DNA of 64,000 nucleotides from DASPNM01 sp035626515 (GTDB taxonomy: Bacteria > Bacteroidota > Bacteroidia > Chitinophagales > Chitinophagaceae). The stretch lies in contig DASPNM010000033.1 of NCBI GenBank assembly GCA_035626515.1, forward strand, positions 1 through 64,000, written 5' to 3'. Positions 16,751-24,454 of the stretch are shown here, one piece after another. The position numbers and the translations under genes were made by a program. The notes under the pieces are model-generated. The model saw only the letters and a program-made list of their open reading frames with translations, was not told the origin of the DNA and ran no database searches. Each line of letters opens with the position of its first letter. Position 1 is the first letter of the stretch.

Positions 16751-17992
16751 TCACCCAAAATTGAAAATAAAGGGGAAGCTGAAGCAGACCACTGCTGCCC
16801 AGACGCCGTACACCGGGAGAAATCGCGCCATGGTGTTTTCAACAATCGCGATCCGGCTTCGATCCCGCAGCGCACGCAGCAGCTGCCAGGTAGTGAGCAG
16901 CAGGTGAGCGAGGATGAGCAGGTTGCCCACCAGAACCGCAAGACGGTTTGGTGTTAATCCCCATTCTGAGATGCGGAACACGATTGCCGAAAGAGCGATG
17001 CCGTTCACGACTATCGTTACCAGCGCCAGCGCCGTCAGCATGGCAATTGTGAATTTGCCGCCGCTGCCTCCGGAGGCTTCGGTAATAGAAAAAAAGATAA
17101 TAGCCATTACCGCGATCAGCAGCAGGTTGAACACAAGCAGGAACTCCCGGTCGTTGTAGGGATCTTTTCCTGTGTAAACGATGGCTCCCAGGTAGGCAAT
17201 AAGCGTAACGAGCACCAACGGGGTGAAAACTTTCGCGATCACCGGTGAAACTTTATTCACCAGCTGCGGATTCGTCAGCACGAGATAGGAGCCGACAACC
17301 GGAACGGCTGCGGCTCCGCAGGTTACGATGTTCCTGAAATAGAATTCTTCGGCGTCGACGCCGATCAGTGAAAACAGTCCCAGCGTTCCGGCGGTAAGCA
17401 GTCCACCTGCGATCACGATAATGGCAGCAATCACCAGCAAGTCGGCATTAAAGCGCAGGTAATCCAGTCTGCGAGCGGGGCTCGAAGGCCGGTCGCCTCC
17501 ATAGGAAAAAGCAAGTATCATCCAAAGAAAGACCGGGAGGTGAATGCAGGCCAGCAGGATGCTGTCGCGCGGGGCGCCGTTCGGCAAGAGGTTGATGAAA
17601 ACTGCGGATGCGGCAAGTACAAGAAACGCGAGCAGTAATTGTTTGCGCGGAGTTCCCTGTTTCCACCCAAGGTAGGCAGTCAGCGCGGGAAATACGACGA
17701 AAGCGATGTTGCGAACATAAAATGCTTCCCGGTCCAGCGCGAGGAAGTCGGGCAGCTTCGCGATGAGTGCCGCGATAAGCGAAACAATGATTACGAACCA
17801 GAGTTCGCGCCGGCTGCCCCAGGAAATCTCATCCTCAAAGTTGAGACGCTCATGCCAGGCGCGTGCCACGGGATCTGCACTGATCTCGGGATAAAGTGAG
17901 TTGAATTCTTTTTTGAAATTGCGTCTGTCTGCGCGGTACAGCTCTTCCAGTTGCGGGGGATTGCCCAGGTTAGCGAGGATCTGTTCCTTCAT
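16751..17992 (-). CDS. Polytopic membrane protein, DUF4153-like
   Basis: A 413-aa inner-membrane protein with about 11 predicted hydrophobic helices after a charged 60-residue N-terminal cytosolic segment. The YNDREF stretch and the GLTPNR turn late in the protein resemble DUF4153, a family of unknown function, but the match is from memory and only moderate. ATG at 17992. Monocistronic as far as can be seen, with a heptamer array directly upstream. Confidence 0.7.
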   Translation of the reverse strand: MKEQILANLGNPPQLEELYRADRRNFKKEFNSLYPEISADPVARAWHERLNFEDEISWGSRRELWFVIIVSLIAALIAKLPDFLALDREAFYVRNIAFVVFPALTAYLGWKQGTPRKQLLLAFLVLAASAVFINLLPNGAPRDSILLACIHLPVFLWMILAFSYGGDRPSSPARRLDYLRFNADLLVIAAIIVIAGGLLTAGTLGLFSLIGVDAEEFYFRNIVTCGAAAVPVVGSYLVLTNPQLVNKVSPVIAKVFTPLVLVTLIAYLGAIVYTGKDPYNDREFLLVFNLLLIAVMAIIFFSITEASGGSGGKFTIAMLTALALVTIVVNGIALSAIVFRISEWGLTPNRLAVLVGNLLILAHLLLTTWQLLRALRDRSRIAIVENTMARFLPVYGVWAAVVCFSFPFIFNFG

Positions 17993-18009
17993 GAATGCGC
18001 AGTAAAGAT

Positions 18010-18037
18010 AGTCAGAAGTCGGTAGTCCGAAGACCGG
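18010..18037. repeat. 7-bp tandem array, four units
   Basis: Units AGTCAGA, AGTCGGT, AGTCCGA and AGACCGG just upstream of the DUF4153-like gene. The rest of 18038-18180 shows nothing recognisable. Confidence 0.75.
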
Positions 18038-18180
18038 TGCGGATATTATCCTTGGCCATTGTCGAGTCAGTAGGTCAGCTCCCGACTATCAGGGTCTACC
18101 CGAACTGCGTGCATGCCATTATGCTTCGACAGGCTGAGTATACCCTGGGACATCCTTACCCTTTCTTCGGACTTCCTGAC

Positions 18181-19203
18181 TTAACAGATTCTGCTCAGCG
18201 TTTCTGCAACCATAAGCGGTATCGCGCTCGGCGGGAAGGGAGAGACGCTGCTTACGTTAATTTCACAAAGCGAGTATTTGCCCGCCGGTGTGGGATGCAC
18301 GGGATCGTTGATAAAAAAATCGGCGTCCCAGATTACCGGTAGCATGTTTGTTGGGATCGACTGGCATTTCTGCAGTTGCGGTACCCATTCCTTTTCCATG
18401 ATCTCCTTCAGATCGCGAAAGAGTCCGCATTTTTCCGTGAAATAGAACCTCTTCCCCGGCGGCAGGATACGGCTTCGTCCGTTTTGCGACACCTCGTAAA
18501 GGGCATTTACCTCCTGGTACCCGAACCCCGCGACGCGATTTCCGCAGAGGTAACATCTTACCATGCCGTTGGCGTGGTTTACATTCCATTCCTGTTCGAT
18601 GAGCATGCCGCCGCCGGAAAAATAATGGCGGAATTTTTCGAAAAACTCCGTCCAGCCGAATGACTGTCGCCCTTCACTTCCCTGGGCATGAGTAACAACG
18701 AGGGCATCCGTAGCGAGCGCAACGCGGAATACACCGTTCCCGCCGTTTCCCCGGTATTGCTTCAGCACTTTCGTGCCCGCAGATTCCAGCGAAGCCGGGA
18801 ATGTTTCCCGGAATTCATCAAAATTTGTGTAAAGCCCAACTTTCCCGCTCCAGGAAAGCTGCCTTGTGTCGAAAAGGACTTTTTTGGTTCCCATTTTCAG
18901 GATCACTTCCGGGTGGGCGGAAACAAAACAACCCGCTTGCGCCAGCTGCATGAGGAGCGCGTCGAGCCGTGTGCGGTCGCGCCCCTGCTCAATGGGGTTG
19001 ACCCAGACGAGAATGACACTGTACCCGCGGAGTGGTTCGAACAGCTCGTCGGCGATCTGATCGTGATACAGCACCGGGCGTACTTCCATTCCCGCGGCGG
19101 CGAGCGCGGCGCCGAGGTCTTTGTATTTTTCCTCCGTGAGCGGATTTCGGCCGGAGCCAGGTTCACCGTAGACGAGAATGGCGATCATTTGATAGTCGGG
19201 CAT
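18181..19203 (-). CDS. ATP-grasp-like protein, possible Cj0069 family
   Basis: A 340-aa cytosolic protein. An ATP-grasp-like core is suggested by the glycine-rich loop KQYRGNGGNGVF (about residue 145), a MLIEQEW strand, and the late E-x-N metal-ligand pattern in CEINVSS. I recall the overall layout as that of the Cj0069 family, whose reaction is unknown. Two in-frame ATGs lie exactly 60 bp apart (19203 and 19263). The inner one is preferred because the 20 codons before it are a 50-bp intergenic repeat element that also occurs at 48985-49034. Confidence 0.65.
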   Translation of the reverse strand: MPDYQMIAILVYGEPGSGRNPLTEEKYKDLGAALAAAGMEVRPVLYHDQIADELFEPLRGYSVILVWVNPIEQGRDRTRLDALLMQLAQAGCFVSAHPEVILKMGTKKVLFDTRQLSWSGKVGLYTNFDEFRETFPASLESAGTKVLKQYRGNGGNGVFRVALATDALVVTHAQGSEGRQSFGWTEFFEKFRHYFSGGGMLIEQEWNVNHANGMVRCYLCGNRVAGFGYQEVNALYEVSQNGRSRILPPGKRFYFTEKCGLFRDLKEIMEKEWVPQLQKCQSIPTNMLPVIWDADFFINDPVHPTPAGKYSLCEINVSSVSPFPPSAIPLMVAETLSRIC

Positions 19204-19210
19204 TGAATAG

Positions 19211-19260
19211 CGGCGCTTGCGGCCGGCATCCCGACAATCCGCTCTGCGAATTCGTCGGGA
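19211..19260. repeat. 50-bp double-hairpin element, copy 1
   Basis: Matches 48985-49034 at 46 of 50 positions. One hairpin is formed by ATCCCGACAAT and its near-complement ATTCGTCGGGA; a second by GGC/GCC-rich bases. It is flanked by a near-identical 12-bp direct repeat (CATTGAATAGCG at 19201, CATTGAACAGCG at 19261), as an inserted element with target duplication would be. The duplicated bases include a start codon. Confidence 0.8.
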
Positions 19261-19273
19261 CATTGAACAGCGA

Positions 19274-19358
19274 ATTATTGATTACTGCTTACTGATTACT
19301 CCTACTGCTCACTCATCATTCATCACTCATTACTGCTCACTGCTTTCTGCTTACTGCT
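19274..19358. repeat. 7-bp tandem array (ATTACTG / TTACTGC type)
   Basis: About 12 heptamers of the ATTACTG, CTTACTG, TCACTCA and TTTCTGC kind, with phase slips. The right end overlaps the last codons and stop of the YdeI-like gene. Confidence 0.85.
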
Positions 19359-19986
19359 TTCGATCCTGCCGCGACCTGTAATCGTCGCTGAGTCCTTTCC
19401 CTTCGAGGATCAGCGGAATGCACTTTTCCACACGCGCTTCGCGGGTTGCGGGCTGGCGCGCGGAGGAAATGTAGAGCAGGTAACCGCGCTGCCTGCCAGG
19501 AGTGAGTGCGTTGAACGCCTTCCTCAGGGCCGGCTTTTCCTTCAGCTGCTTTGCGAACTCTTCGGGTATGCGGTGCTCGGAAATTTTCTTAAAGTGTACT
19601 TTCAATCCGGATTTTTCAACCTGTATTGCCTGGCGGACCAGGTCGCGGATCGCCGGTCTCAATTTTTCAATCTGTTTCGTACTGGTGAACCGGATCACCC
19701 GCGCGGACTGCGTGTTCTCCCCCGGCTGCTGCAGAATGCCGTGAGTGTCCTTAAGCAGTGCGCCTTTAAAAAAGCTCAGCACGCAATAATCCCTGAAACC
19801 GCTGATGATAAGCACATTTTTTCCGTCGAAGGTGTAGCAGGGTTGATACCATTTCAGTTCTTCCGTTAAACCGAAATCGAGCACAATGCTGCGGAGCAGC
19901 TTCAATTCTTCTTTCCAGGGTCCGGGCTTATTGAAAAAAGCACCGACCCGCAGATCGCTGGCCGTAGAATTCCCGGCGCCTTTCAT
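19351..19986 (-). CDS. YdeI/OmdA-like protein (DUF1801 plus YdeI C-terminal domain)
   Basis: A 211-aa cytosolic protein: an N-terminal DUF1801 (YdhG-like) domain of about 110 residues with the WYQPCYTFDGKNVLII core, then a YdeI/OmpD-associated C-terminal region with the AFNALTPGRQRGYLLYISSAR motif. The function is unknown; in enterics YdeI-type proteins are linked to stress and peptide resistance. Its final residues (RKQ) and stop are encoded by the 7-bp array. ATG at 19986. Confidence 0.85.
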   Translation of the reverse strand: MKGAGNSTASDLRVGAFFNKPGPWKEELKLLRSIVLDFGLTEELKWYQPCYTFDGKNVLIISGFRDYCVLSFFKGALLKDTHGILQQPGENTQSARVIRFTSTKQIEKLRPAIRDLVRQAIQVEKSGLKVHFKKISEHRIPEEFAKQLKEKPALRKAFNALTPGRQRGYLLYISSARQPATREARVEKCIPLILEGKGLSDDYRSRQDRKQ

Positions 19987-20041
19987 GACATTATAAAAAT
20001 AACAAAGAGATCAGCTTTTTTCTCACGATTTTTTTCGGCAG

Positions 20042-20081
20042 ACCAATTATCTAATTAACTAATAAACCAATAAACCGATCC
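20042..20081. repeat. 8-bp tandem array, five units (reverse orientation)
   Basis: ACCAATTA, TCTAATTA, ACTAATAA, ACCAATAA and ACCGATCC: the reverse complement of the GGTTGATT octamers at 37362-37489 and 44180-44227. Confidence 0.8.
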
Positions 20082-20117
20082 CCAACTTAAAGTATCTTTA
20101 CAGCACAACCTTCCACC

Positions 20118-21974
20118 ATGCCACGCAAACAGGAAGTCCTGCAGGACGTAGTGATAAAATTCGCCGGCGACAGCGGCGATGGGATGCAGCTCACCGGAAC
20201 GCAATTCTCCAATAATACCGCCCTTTTAGGCATTGACCTCGCAACGTTTCCCGATTTCCCTGCTGAGATCCGCGCGCCCCAGGGCTCCCTCCCCGGCGTG
20301 AGCGGATACCAGCTGCGATTTTCGAGCGATCGCGTTTTCACTCCTGGTGATGCGTGCGATGTACTGGTAGCAATGAACGCGGCGGCACTGAAAGTGAATC
20401 TCACGGCGTTGAAGAAGGGGGGCAAGATCATTGTGAATACCGACGGATTCGATTCAAAGAACCTTCGCCTGGCGGGCTATCCGGAGGGTGAAAATCCCCT
20501 CGACAACGGAAGCCTTGACAATTACGAAGTGATCCGGATGGACGTAACGAAAATGACCCGCGAAGCGCTGAAGGATATTACGATGGGCATGAAAGAAAAA
20601 GACCGCGCGAAAAACATGTTCGTGCTCGGCTTCCTCTACTGGATGTACAACCGCGACATGCAAACCACTATCAACTTCATCCGTGAAAAATTCGGAAAAA
20701 AGCCGGAGATCATGGAGAGCAACATCAAGGCGCTGCAGGCGGGATACAATTACGGGGACACGACAGAAACTTTCACCACCACATACAAGGTCGACAAGGC
20801 CAGGATGGAACCCGGCACTTACCGTTCCATTATGGGCAACCAGGCTTTGGCTTTCGGGCTCATCGCCGCTTCACAGAAATCAGGTTTGCCGCTCTTTTTA
20901 GGGTCCTACCCGATCACACCGGCGTCCGATATTCTGCACGAGCTAAGCCGGTACAAGAGTTTTGGCGTGCGCACCTTCCAGGCTGAGGACGAAATTGCCG
21001 CGATCACCGCCGCGATCGGCGCGTCCTACGGGGGTTCATTGGGCGTGACAACAACGTCGGGACCCGGCATGGCATTGAAGGCGGAAGCGATGGGACTGGC
21101 CGTCATGCTGGAGATCCCCTTGCTCATTTGCGATATCCAGCGGGGGGGACCCTCCACCGGTTTACCGACAAAAACCGAGCAATCCGACCTGCTCCAGGCT
21201 TATTACGGAAGAAACGGCGAGTGTCCGATGCCGGTGGTGGCAGCGGCTACCCCCGCAGACTGCTTTGAAGCCACCTACGAGGCAGTTCGCATTGCCGTGC
21301 AGCACATGACGCCCGTTATCCTGCTCAGCGACGGATATATTGCAAACGGAGCAGAACCCTGGCGTTTTCCCAGCTCTGAGCAGCTACCCGCGATCGAAGT
21401 AAAATTTAAGACAAAGCTTGAGCAAGGGGAAGAGCAGCTCATGCCGTACGAGCGCAACGAAAAGCTGGCTCGTCCGTGGGCAGTTCCCGGAACTGCCGGA
21501 CTGGAGCACAGGATCGGCGGACTCGAAAAACAAGATATTACAGGCAATGTAAACTACGAGCCGGAAAACCACCAGCTCATGGTGAAACTGCGTCAGGCGA
21601 AGGTGGATAAGATCGCAGAATATGTGCCGCTGCAGCAGCTCGACAGTGGTCCGGAAAATGGAAAGATACTGGTGCTGGGATGGGGTTCCACTTACGGCGC
21701 TATCAAGTCTGCCGTTTCAGAGCTGCAGGGCAAGGGTTATCCCGTCAGCCATGCGCACCTGCGATACCTGCGACCGTTCCCGAAAAACCTCGGCGAGATT
21801 TTGGCGAACTTCGAGACCGTACTGGTGCCGGAGATCAATAACGGCCAGCTTATCCGTATTATTCGCGACAACTACCTCGTCGACGCAAAAGGGTACAACA
21901 AGATCATGGGTGTGCCAATCACGAAGACGGAGCTGGTGATGAAGCTCGAGGAAATGCTCGGCAGAGCCAATTGA
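20118..21974 (+). CDS. korA: 2-oxoacid:acceptor (ferredoxin) oxidoreductase, alpha subunit
   Basis: A 618-aa KorA type with the gamma domain (residues 1-200, starting KFAGDSGDGMQLTG) fused to the alpha, TPP-pyrimidine-binding domain (from about 215, SYPITPASDILHEL). It normally pairs with a separate KorB, which carries the TPP-diphosphate site and an Fe-S cluster, to oxidise 2-oxoglutarate (or a related 2-oxoacid) to an acyl-CoA with ferredoxin as acceptor. No korB follows: the next 218 bp are non-coding and the next gene is on the other strand. The stop codon's last base is the first base of a heptamer array. Start ATG at 20118. Confidence 0.93.
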   Translation: MPRKQEVLQDVVIKFAGDSGDGMQLTGTQFSNNTALLGIDLATFPDFPAEIRAPQGSLPGVSGYQLRFSSDRVFTPGDACDVLVAMNAAALKVNLTALKKGGKIIVNTDGFDSKNLRLAGYPEGENPLDNGSLDNYEVIRMDVTKMTREALKDITMGMKEKDRAKNMFVLGFLYWMYNRDMQTTINFIREKFGKKPEIMESNIKALQAGYNYGDTTETFTTTYKVDKARMEPGTYRSIMGNQALAFGLIAASQKSGLPLFLGSYPITPASDILHELSRYKSFGVRTFQAEDEIAAITAAIGASYGGSLGVTTTSGPGMALKAEAMGLAVMLEIPLLICDIQRGGPSTGLPTKTEQSDLLQAYYGRNGECPMPVVAAATPADCFEATYEAVRIAVQHMTPVILLSDGYIANGAEPWRFPSSEQLPAIEVKFKTKLEQGEEQLMPYERNEKLARPWAVPGTAGLEHRIGGLEKQDITGNVNYEPENHQLMVKLRQAKVDKIAEYVPLQQLDSGPENGKILVLGWGSTYGAIKSAVSELQGKGYPVSHAHLRYLRPFPKNLGEILANFETVLVPEINNGQLIRIIRDNYLVDAKGYNKIMGVPITKTELVMKLEEMLGRAN

Positions 21975-22001
21975 GTCTGGAGTCTGGAGTAGGGAGTTCG
22001 G
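21974..22001. repeat. 7-bp tandem array, four units, directly after korA
   Basis: AGTCTGG, AGTCTGG, AGTAGGG and AGTTCGG begin within the korA stop codon. Further GTCGGAAGACGAAAATCGG-type sequence continues to about 22045. Confidence 0.8.
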
Positions 22002-22066
22002 CCGTCGAAAGAAGTCGGAAGACGAAAATCGGACGAAAATTCTTTTTGGAGTTCAGACGTTATTAG

Positions 22067-22167
22067 GGTCCATGGACCATGGCAACATTTCAACCAATCT
22101 TCTGGCTTCCGGGTTCTGCTTGTAATTTTTGAGTTTACCCGTCCTGGTTCGTGAGACATGAACCAGG
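22067..22167. other. Gap with a 12-bp palindrome and a hairpin between korA and the HD-PycTM gene
   Basis: GGTCCATGGACC (22067-22078) is a perfect palindrome. CCTGGTTC (22143-22150) and GAACCAGG (22160-22167) form an 8-bp stem with a 9-base loop and no T-tract. A minus-strand frame of 48 codons (22053-22196) has protein-like composition but no ATG, GTG or TTG start. Confidence 0.5.
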
Positions 22168-22192
22168 GGATCGGGGTCTTTACTGACTTTCC

Positions 22193-23440
22193 TCAGGGTG
22201 CATACCCCGCCGAAGCCTGCGGAAAGGCCAGGGCGGCGGCAAAAGCCAGTACGGCAACGATGAGGCCGTACATAAAAATGGAGAAGGAGATTCGTAAGTA
22301 TCGGTATTTGCGCGCGAGCACCACTCCCAGGAAATAAATATCCTTGATCATGCTGCTGTACAGGTATTCCTTGTCATTCAGCATTTCAGACATTGCCCAG
22401 TCGTAATCCGGCAGCGACATCTTGTGAAAATTCCCAAAGAACAGAAGGTTGGTCTCCTTATTCTGAATGTTTTCCTTTGTAAACTTTCCCGACGACACGT
22501 TCGGCCGCGTGGCCAGGATGGAAAACACGATGGCCGACACGCATACGACGAGCAGGATGATGGTTGGAATGACCAGGTTCCGGTTTGATTCCAGTTTTGA
22601 AAGCAGCACCGAGATGATGATCGTAAGGATGATCGAGTTCACCGAAACCAGGATGTTCGCTTTCGCATCTGCCATCTGGCTGAGGTTGGCATGGTTCTGT
22701 GCCATGATGCGGAAAACAGTTTGAATGCCGCGTTCCGATTTTTCCTCCTTCAGCTTTTTTTTCGGTTCTTCCTTTGGTGATTCCGCCAAGGGACCCAGGA
22801 CTGCCTTTTCCACCTTCTCTTTTTTGTCGGCCTTGGATTCTTCTTCCTTGCTGATCAGCCGCTGCAGGTTCCGTTCTTTTACCGGCTGCAACTTTCTGCG
22901 GGCATACTCGGTGAAGTACTTGTGATTTTCGAGAAAGTTGATGTTCAGCTTGCGCCACTCTTTTTTAGAAAAATCTTTCTTGGATAATTCGGAAAGTTCC
23001 TCGCGCAGCAGCTTGCTCCGATCGCTGAAATCATCAGTGCCGAGGTGGTAGAGGTCCGCGTCGCAAAGTATTTGCTCAAGGAGGTTCTTCGGCGTCTGCG
23101 GGAGTCGCGTGGCCTCGATAGCAGACCGCACCTTGTTGATCAATGCCTGGTCCACCCCCTGCTCCTGCAAAAAACGGCTCGCGATCTGGATCCCCCGGTT
23201 TTCATGGCCTTCCGCGTCGCCGCTGGTAAAGCCGGAGTCATGAAACCATGCACCCAGGGCAAGGGCTACGCGGTCCTCATCCTGGAGCTGGTAGTAATCG
23301 GCCATTTCTTCCGCCGCGATGACCACCCCCTGCGTGTGCTCGAGATTATGGAACCTGATGCTTTTAGTATTTTTAGTCCGGAATAAATTGCTTACATAAG
23401 TTTGTGCTTCAGACAATAACTTGAGATCGTTTTCGGTCAT
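22193..23440 (-). CDS. HD phosphohydrolase fused to Pycsar-type membrane effector (PycTM)
   Basis: A 415-aa fusion (the longest frame is 428 aa; numbering below follows it). The N-terminal HD domain has intact metal ligands: His44 and His48 (FHNLEHT), His80-Asp81 (WFHDSGF), His92 (GHENRG) and Asp140/Asp142 (CDADLYH), so hydrolysis of a phosphoester or nucleotide is expected. A Lys/Glu-rich linker (205-250) follows. The C-terminal domain (from about 255) has the NLSQMADAKANILVSV entry and membrane helices near 273-295, 302-323 and 394-420, as in PycTM (DUF5706), the membrane effector of Pycsar antiphage systems. No cyclase gene is nearby. The ATG at 23440 is preferred because longer versions overlap the divergent gene. 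Confidence 0.85.
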   Translation of the reverse strand: MTENDLKLLSEAQTYVSNLFRTKNTKSIRFHNLEHTQGVVIAAEEMADYYQLQDEDRVALALGAWFHDSGFTSGDAEGHENRGIQIASRFLQEQGVDQALINKVRSAIEATRLPQTPKNLLEQILCDADLYHLGTDDFSDRSKLLREELSELSKKDFSKKEWRKLNINFLENHKYFTEYARRKLQPVKERNLQRLISKEEESKADKKEKVEKAVLGPLAESPKEEPKKKLKEEKSERGIQTVFRIMAQNHANLSQMADAKANILVSVNSIILTIIISVLLSKLESNRNLVIPTIILLVVCVSAIVFSILATRPNVSSGKFTKENIQNKETNLLFFGNFHKMSLPDYDWAMSEMLNDKEYLYSSMIKDIYFLGVVLARKYRYLRISFSIFMYGLIVAVLAFAAALAFPQASAGYAP

Positions 23441-23456
23441 GCGTGACGTATTAAAC

Positions 23457-24359
23457 ATGCTAAATTTAAATAAAAACATCAGAAGCCATCGGTTATTCCG
23501 GTTTTTGCTGCCGCTGATGCTGCTTGTAGTCTGCGGTGTGGCGGATGCTGGTTGCCGGCAAAAGAAAAAGCTGTATCAGTCTCCCGACGGCTACGATTTT
23601 GCCACGAAGATGGAGATAACCAAGCTGGACCTGAAGTTGCGCGAAATTTCGGGGATCAGCTGGGATTCGGACAGGAACGTTTTCGTTTCAATTAATGATG
23701 AAAGGGGAAAGCTTTTCCTGCTTGGCCGTGAAACGAAGGCCATCCAGGGAGAATATGATTTTGGCGGAAGGGGGGATTACGAAGACGTGGCAATTGTGGA
23801 CGGCGTGCCTTACATCCTGGAGAGCGACGGAACGTTGCACAAATTTCATATCGACACCGTCAGCAAGTCCGGGCAGACAACAACGGTGGGAAAGGTGCCT
23901 ATCGAGGGAAACAGGGATTTTGAAACACTTTATTATGACCGGGGCCGCAGGGCGCTCATCCTGCTTTGCAAGAACTGTGATGTGGACGACCGAAAGAAAG
24001 TAAGTGCCTTTGCTTATTACCCGGATTCAATTGGATTCGATCCTCGTCCGGTGTACCAGATCGACGTCGCGGAAGTGTCGAAGCTCGCCCCGGAAAAGAG
24101 CTCGCGCATCGAACCTTCCGCTGCTGCCATTCACCCTTTGTACCAGAAACTATATATTCTTTCCTCCGCAAGCAACCAGCTCGTGATAACCGATCTGAAC
24201 GGAAAAGCAGAAAAAGTGTTCGTTCTGATCCCCAGTATATTCACTCAGCCGGAGGGGATCTGTTTTAAAAAGAACGGAGACATGTACATTTCCAATGAAG
24301 GCGGCACGGGCAAGGCCACCCTGATCAGGTGCGCGTTTGAGACAAATGTGCGACAATGA
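23457..24359 (+). CDS. SdiA-regulated-like lipoprotein (beta-propeller, YjiK type)
   Basis: A 300-aa protein with a lipoprotein signal (LLLVVCGVADAGC, Cys33), so it is anchored in the periplasm or outer membrane. The rest resembles the SdiA-regulated/YjiK family: repeated strand motifs such as EISGISWDSDRNVFVSINDERGK-type blades, the GDYEDVAIVDG segment, and the QPEGICFKKNGDMYISNEGG end. The family is often described as phytase-like propellers; activity is untested. The ATG at 23457 gives a normal signal and leaves 16 bp to the divergent HD-PycTM start; earlier starts (TTG 23421, ATG 23439) would overlap that gene. Confidence 0.83.
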   Translation: MLNLNKNIRSHRLFRFLLPLMLLVVCGVADAGCRQKKKLYQSPDGYDFATKMEITKLDLKLREISGISWDSDRNVFVSINDERGKLFLLGRETKAIQGEYDFGGRGDYEDVAIVDGVPYILESDGTLHKFHIDTVSKSGQTTTVGKVPIEGNRDFETLYYDRGRRALILLCKNCDVDDRKKVSAFAYYPDSIGFDPRPVYQIDVAEVSKLAPEKSSRIEPSAAAIHPLYQKLYILSSASNQLVITDLNGKAEKVFVLIPSIFTQPEGICFKKNGDMYISNEGGTGKATLIRCAFETNVRQ

Positions 24360-24454
24360 GCTGCCGTTTTCGCAGACCCGTGTACGTCCGGCGCAGCAGC
24401 TTTTAGAGATAAATGGATTCGCTTAATATCATTATCTTGAGACAATTAGGCTAG

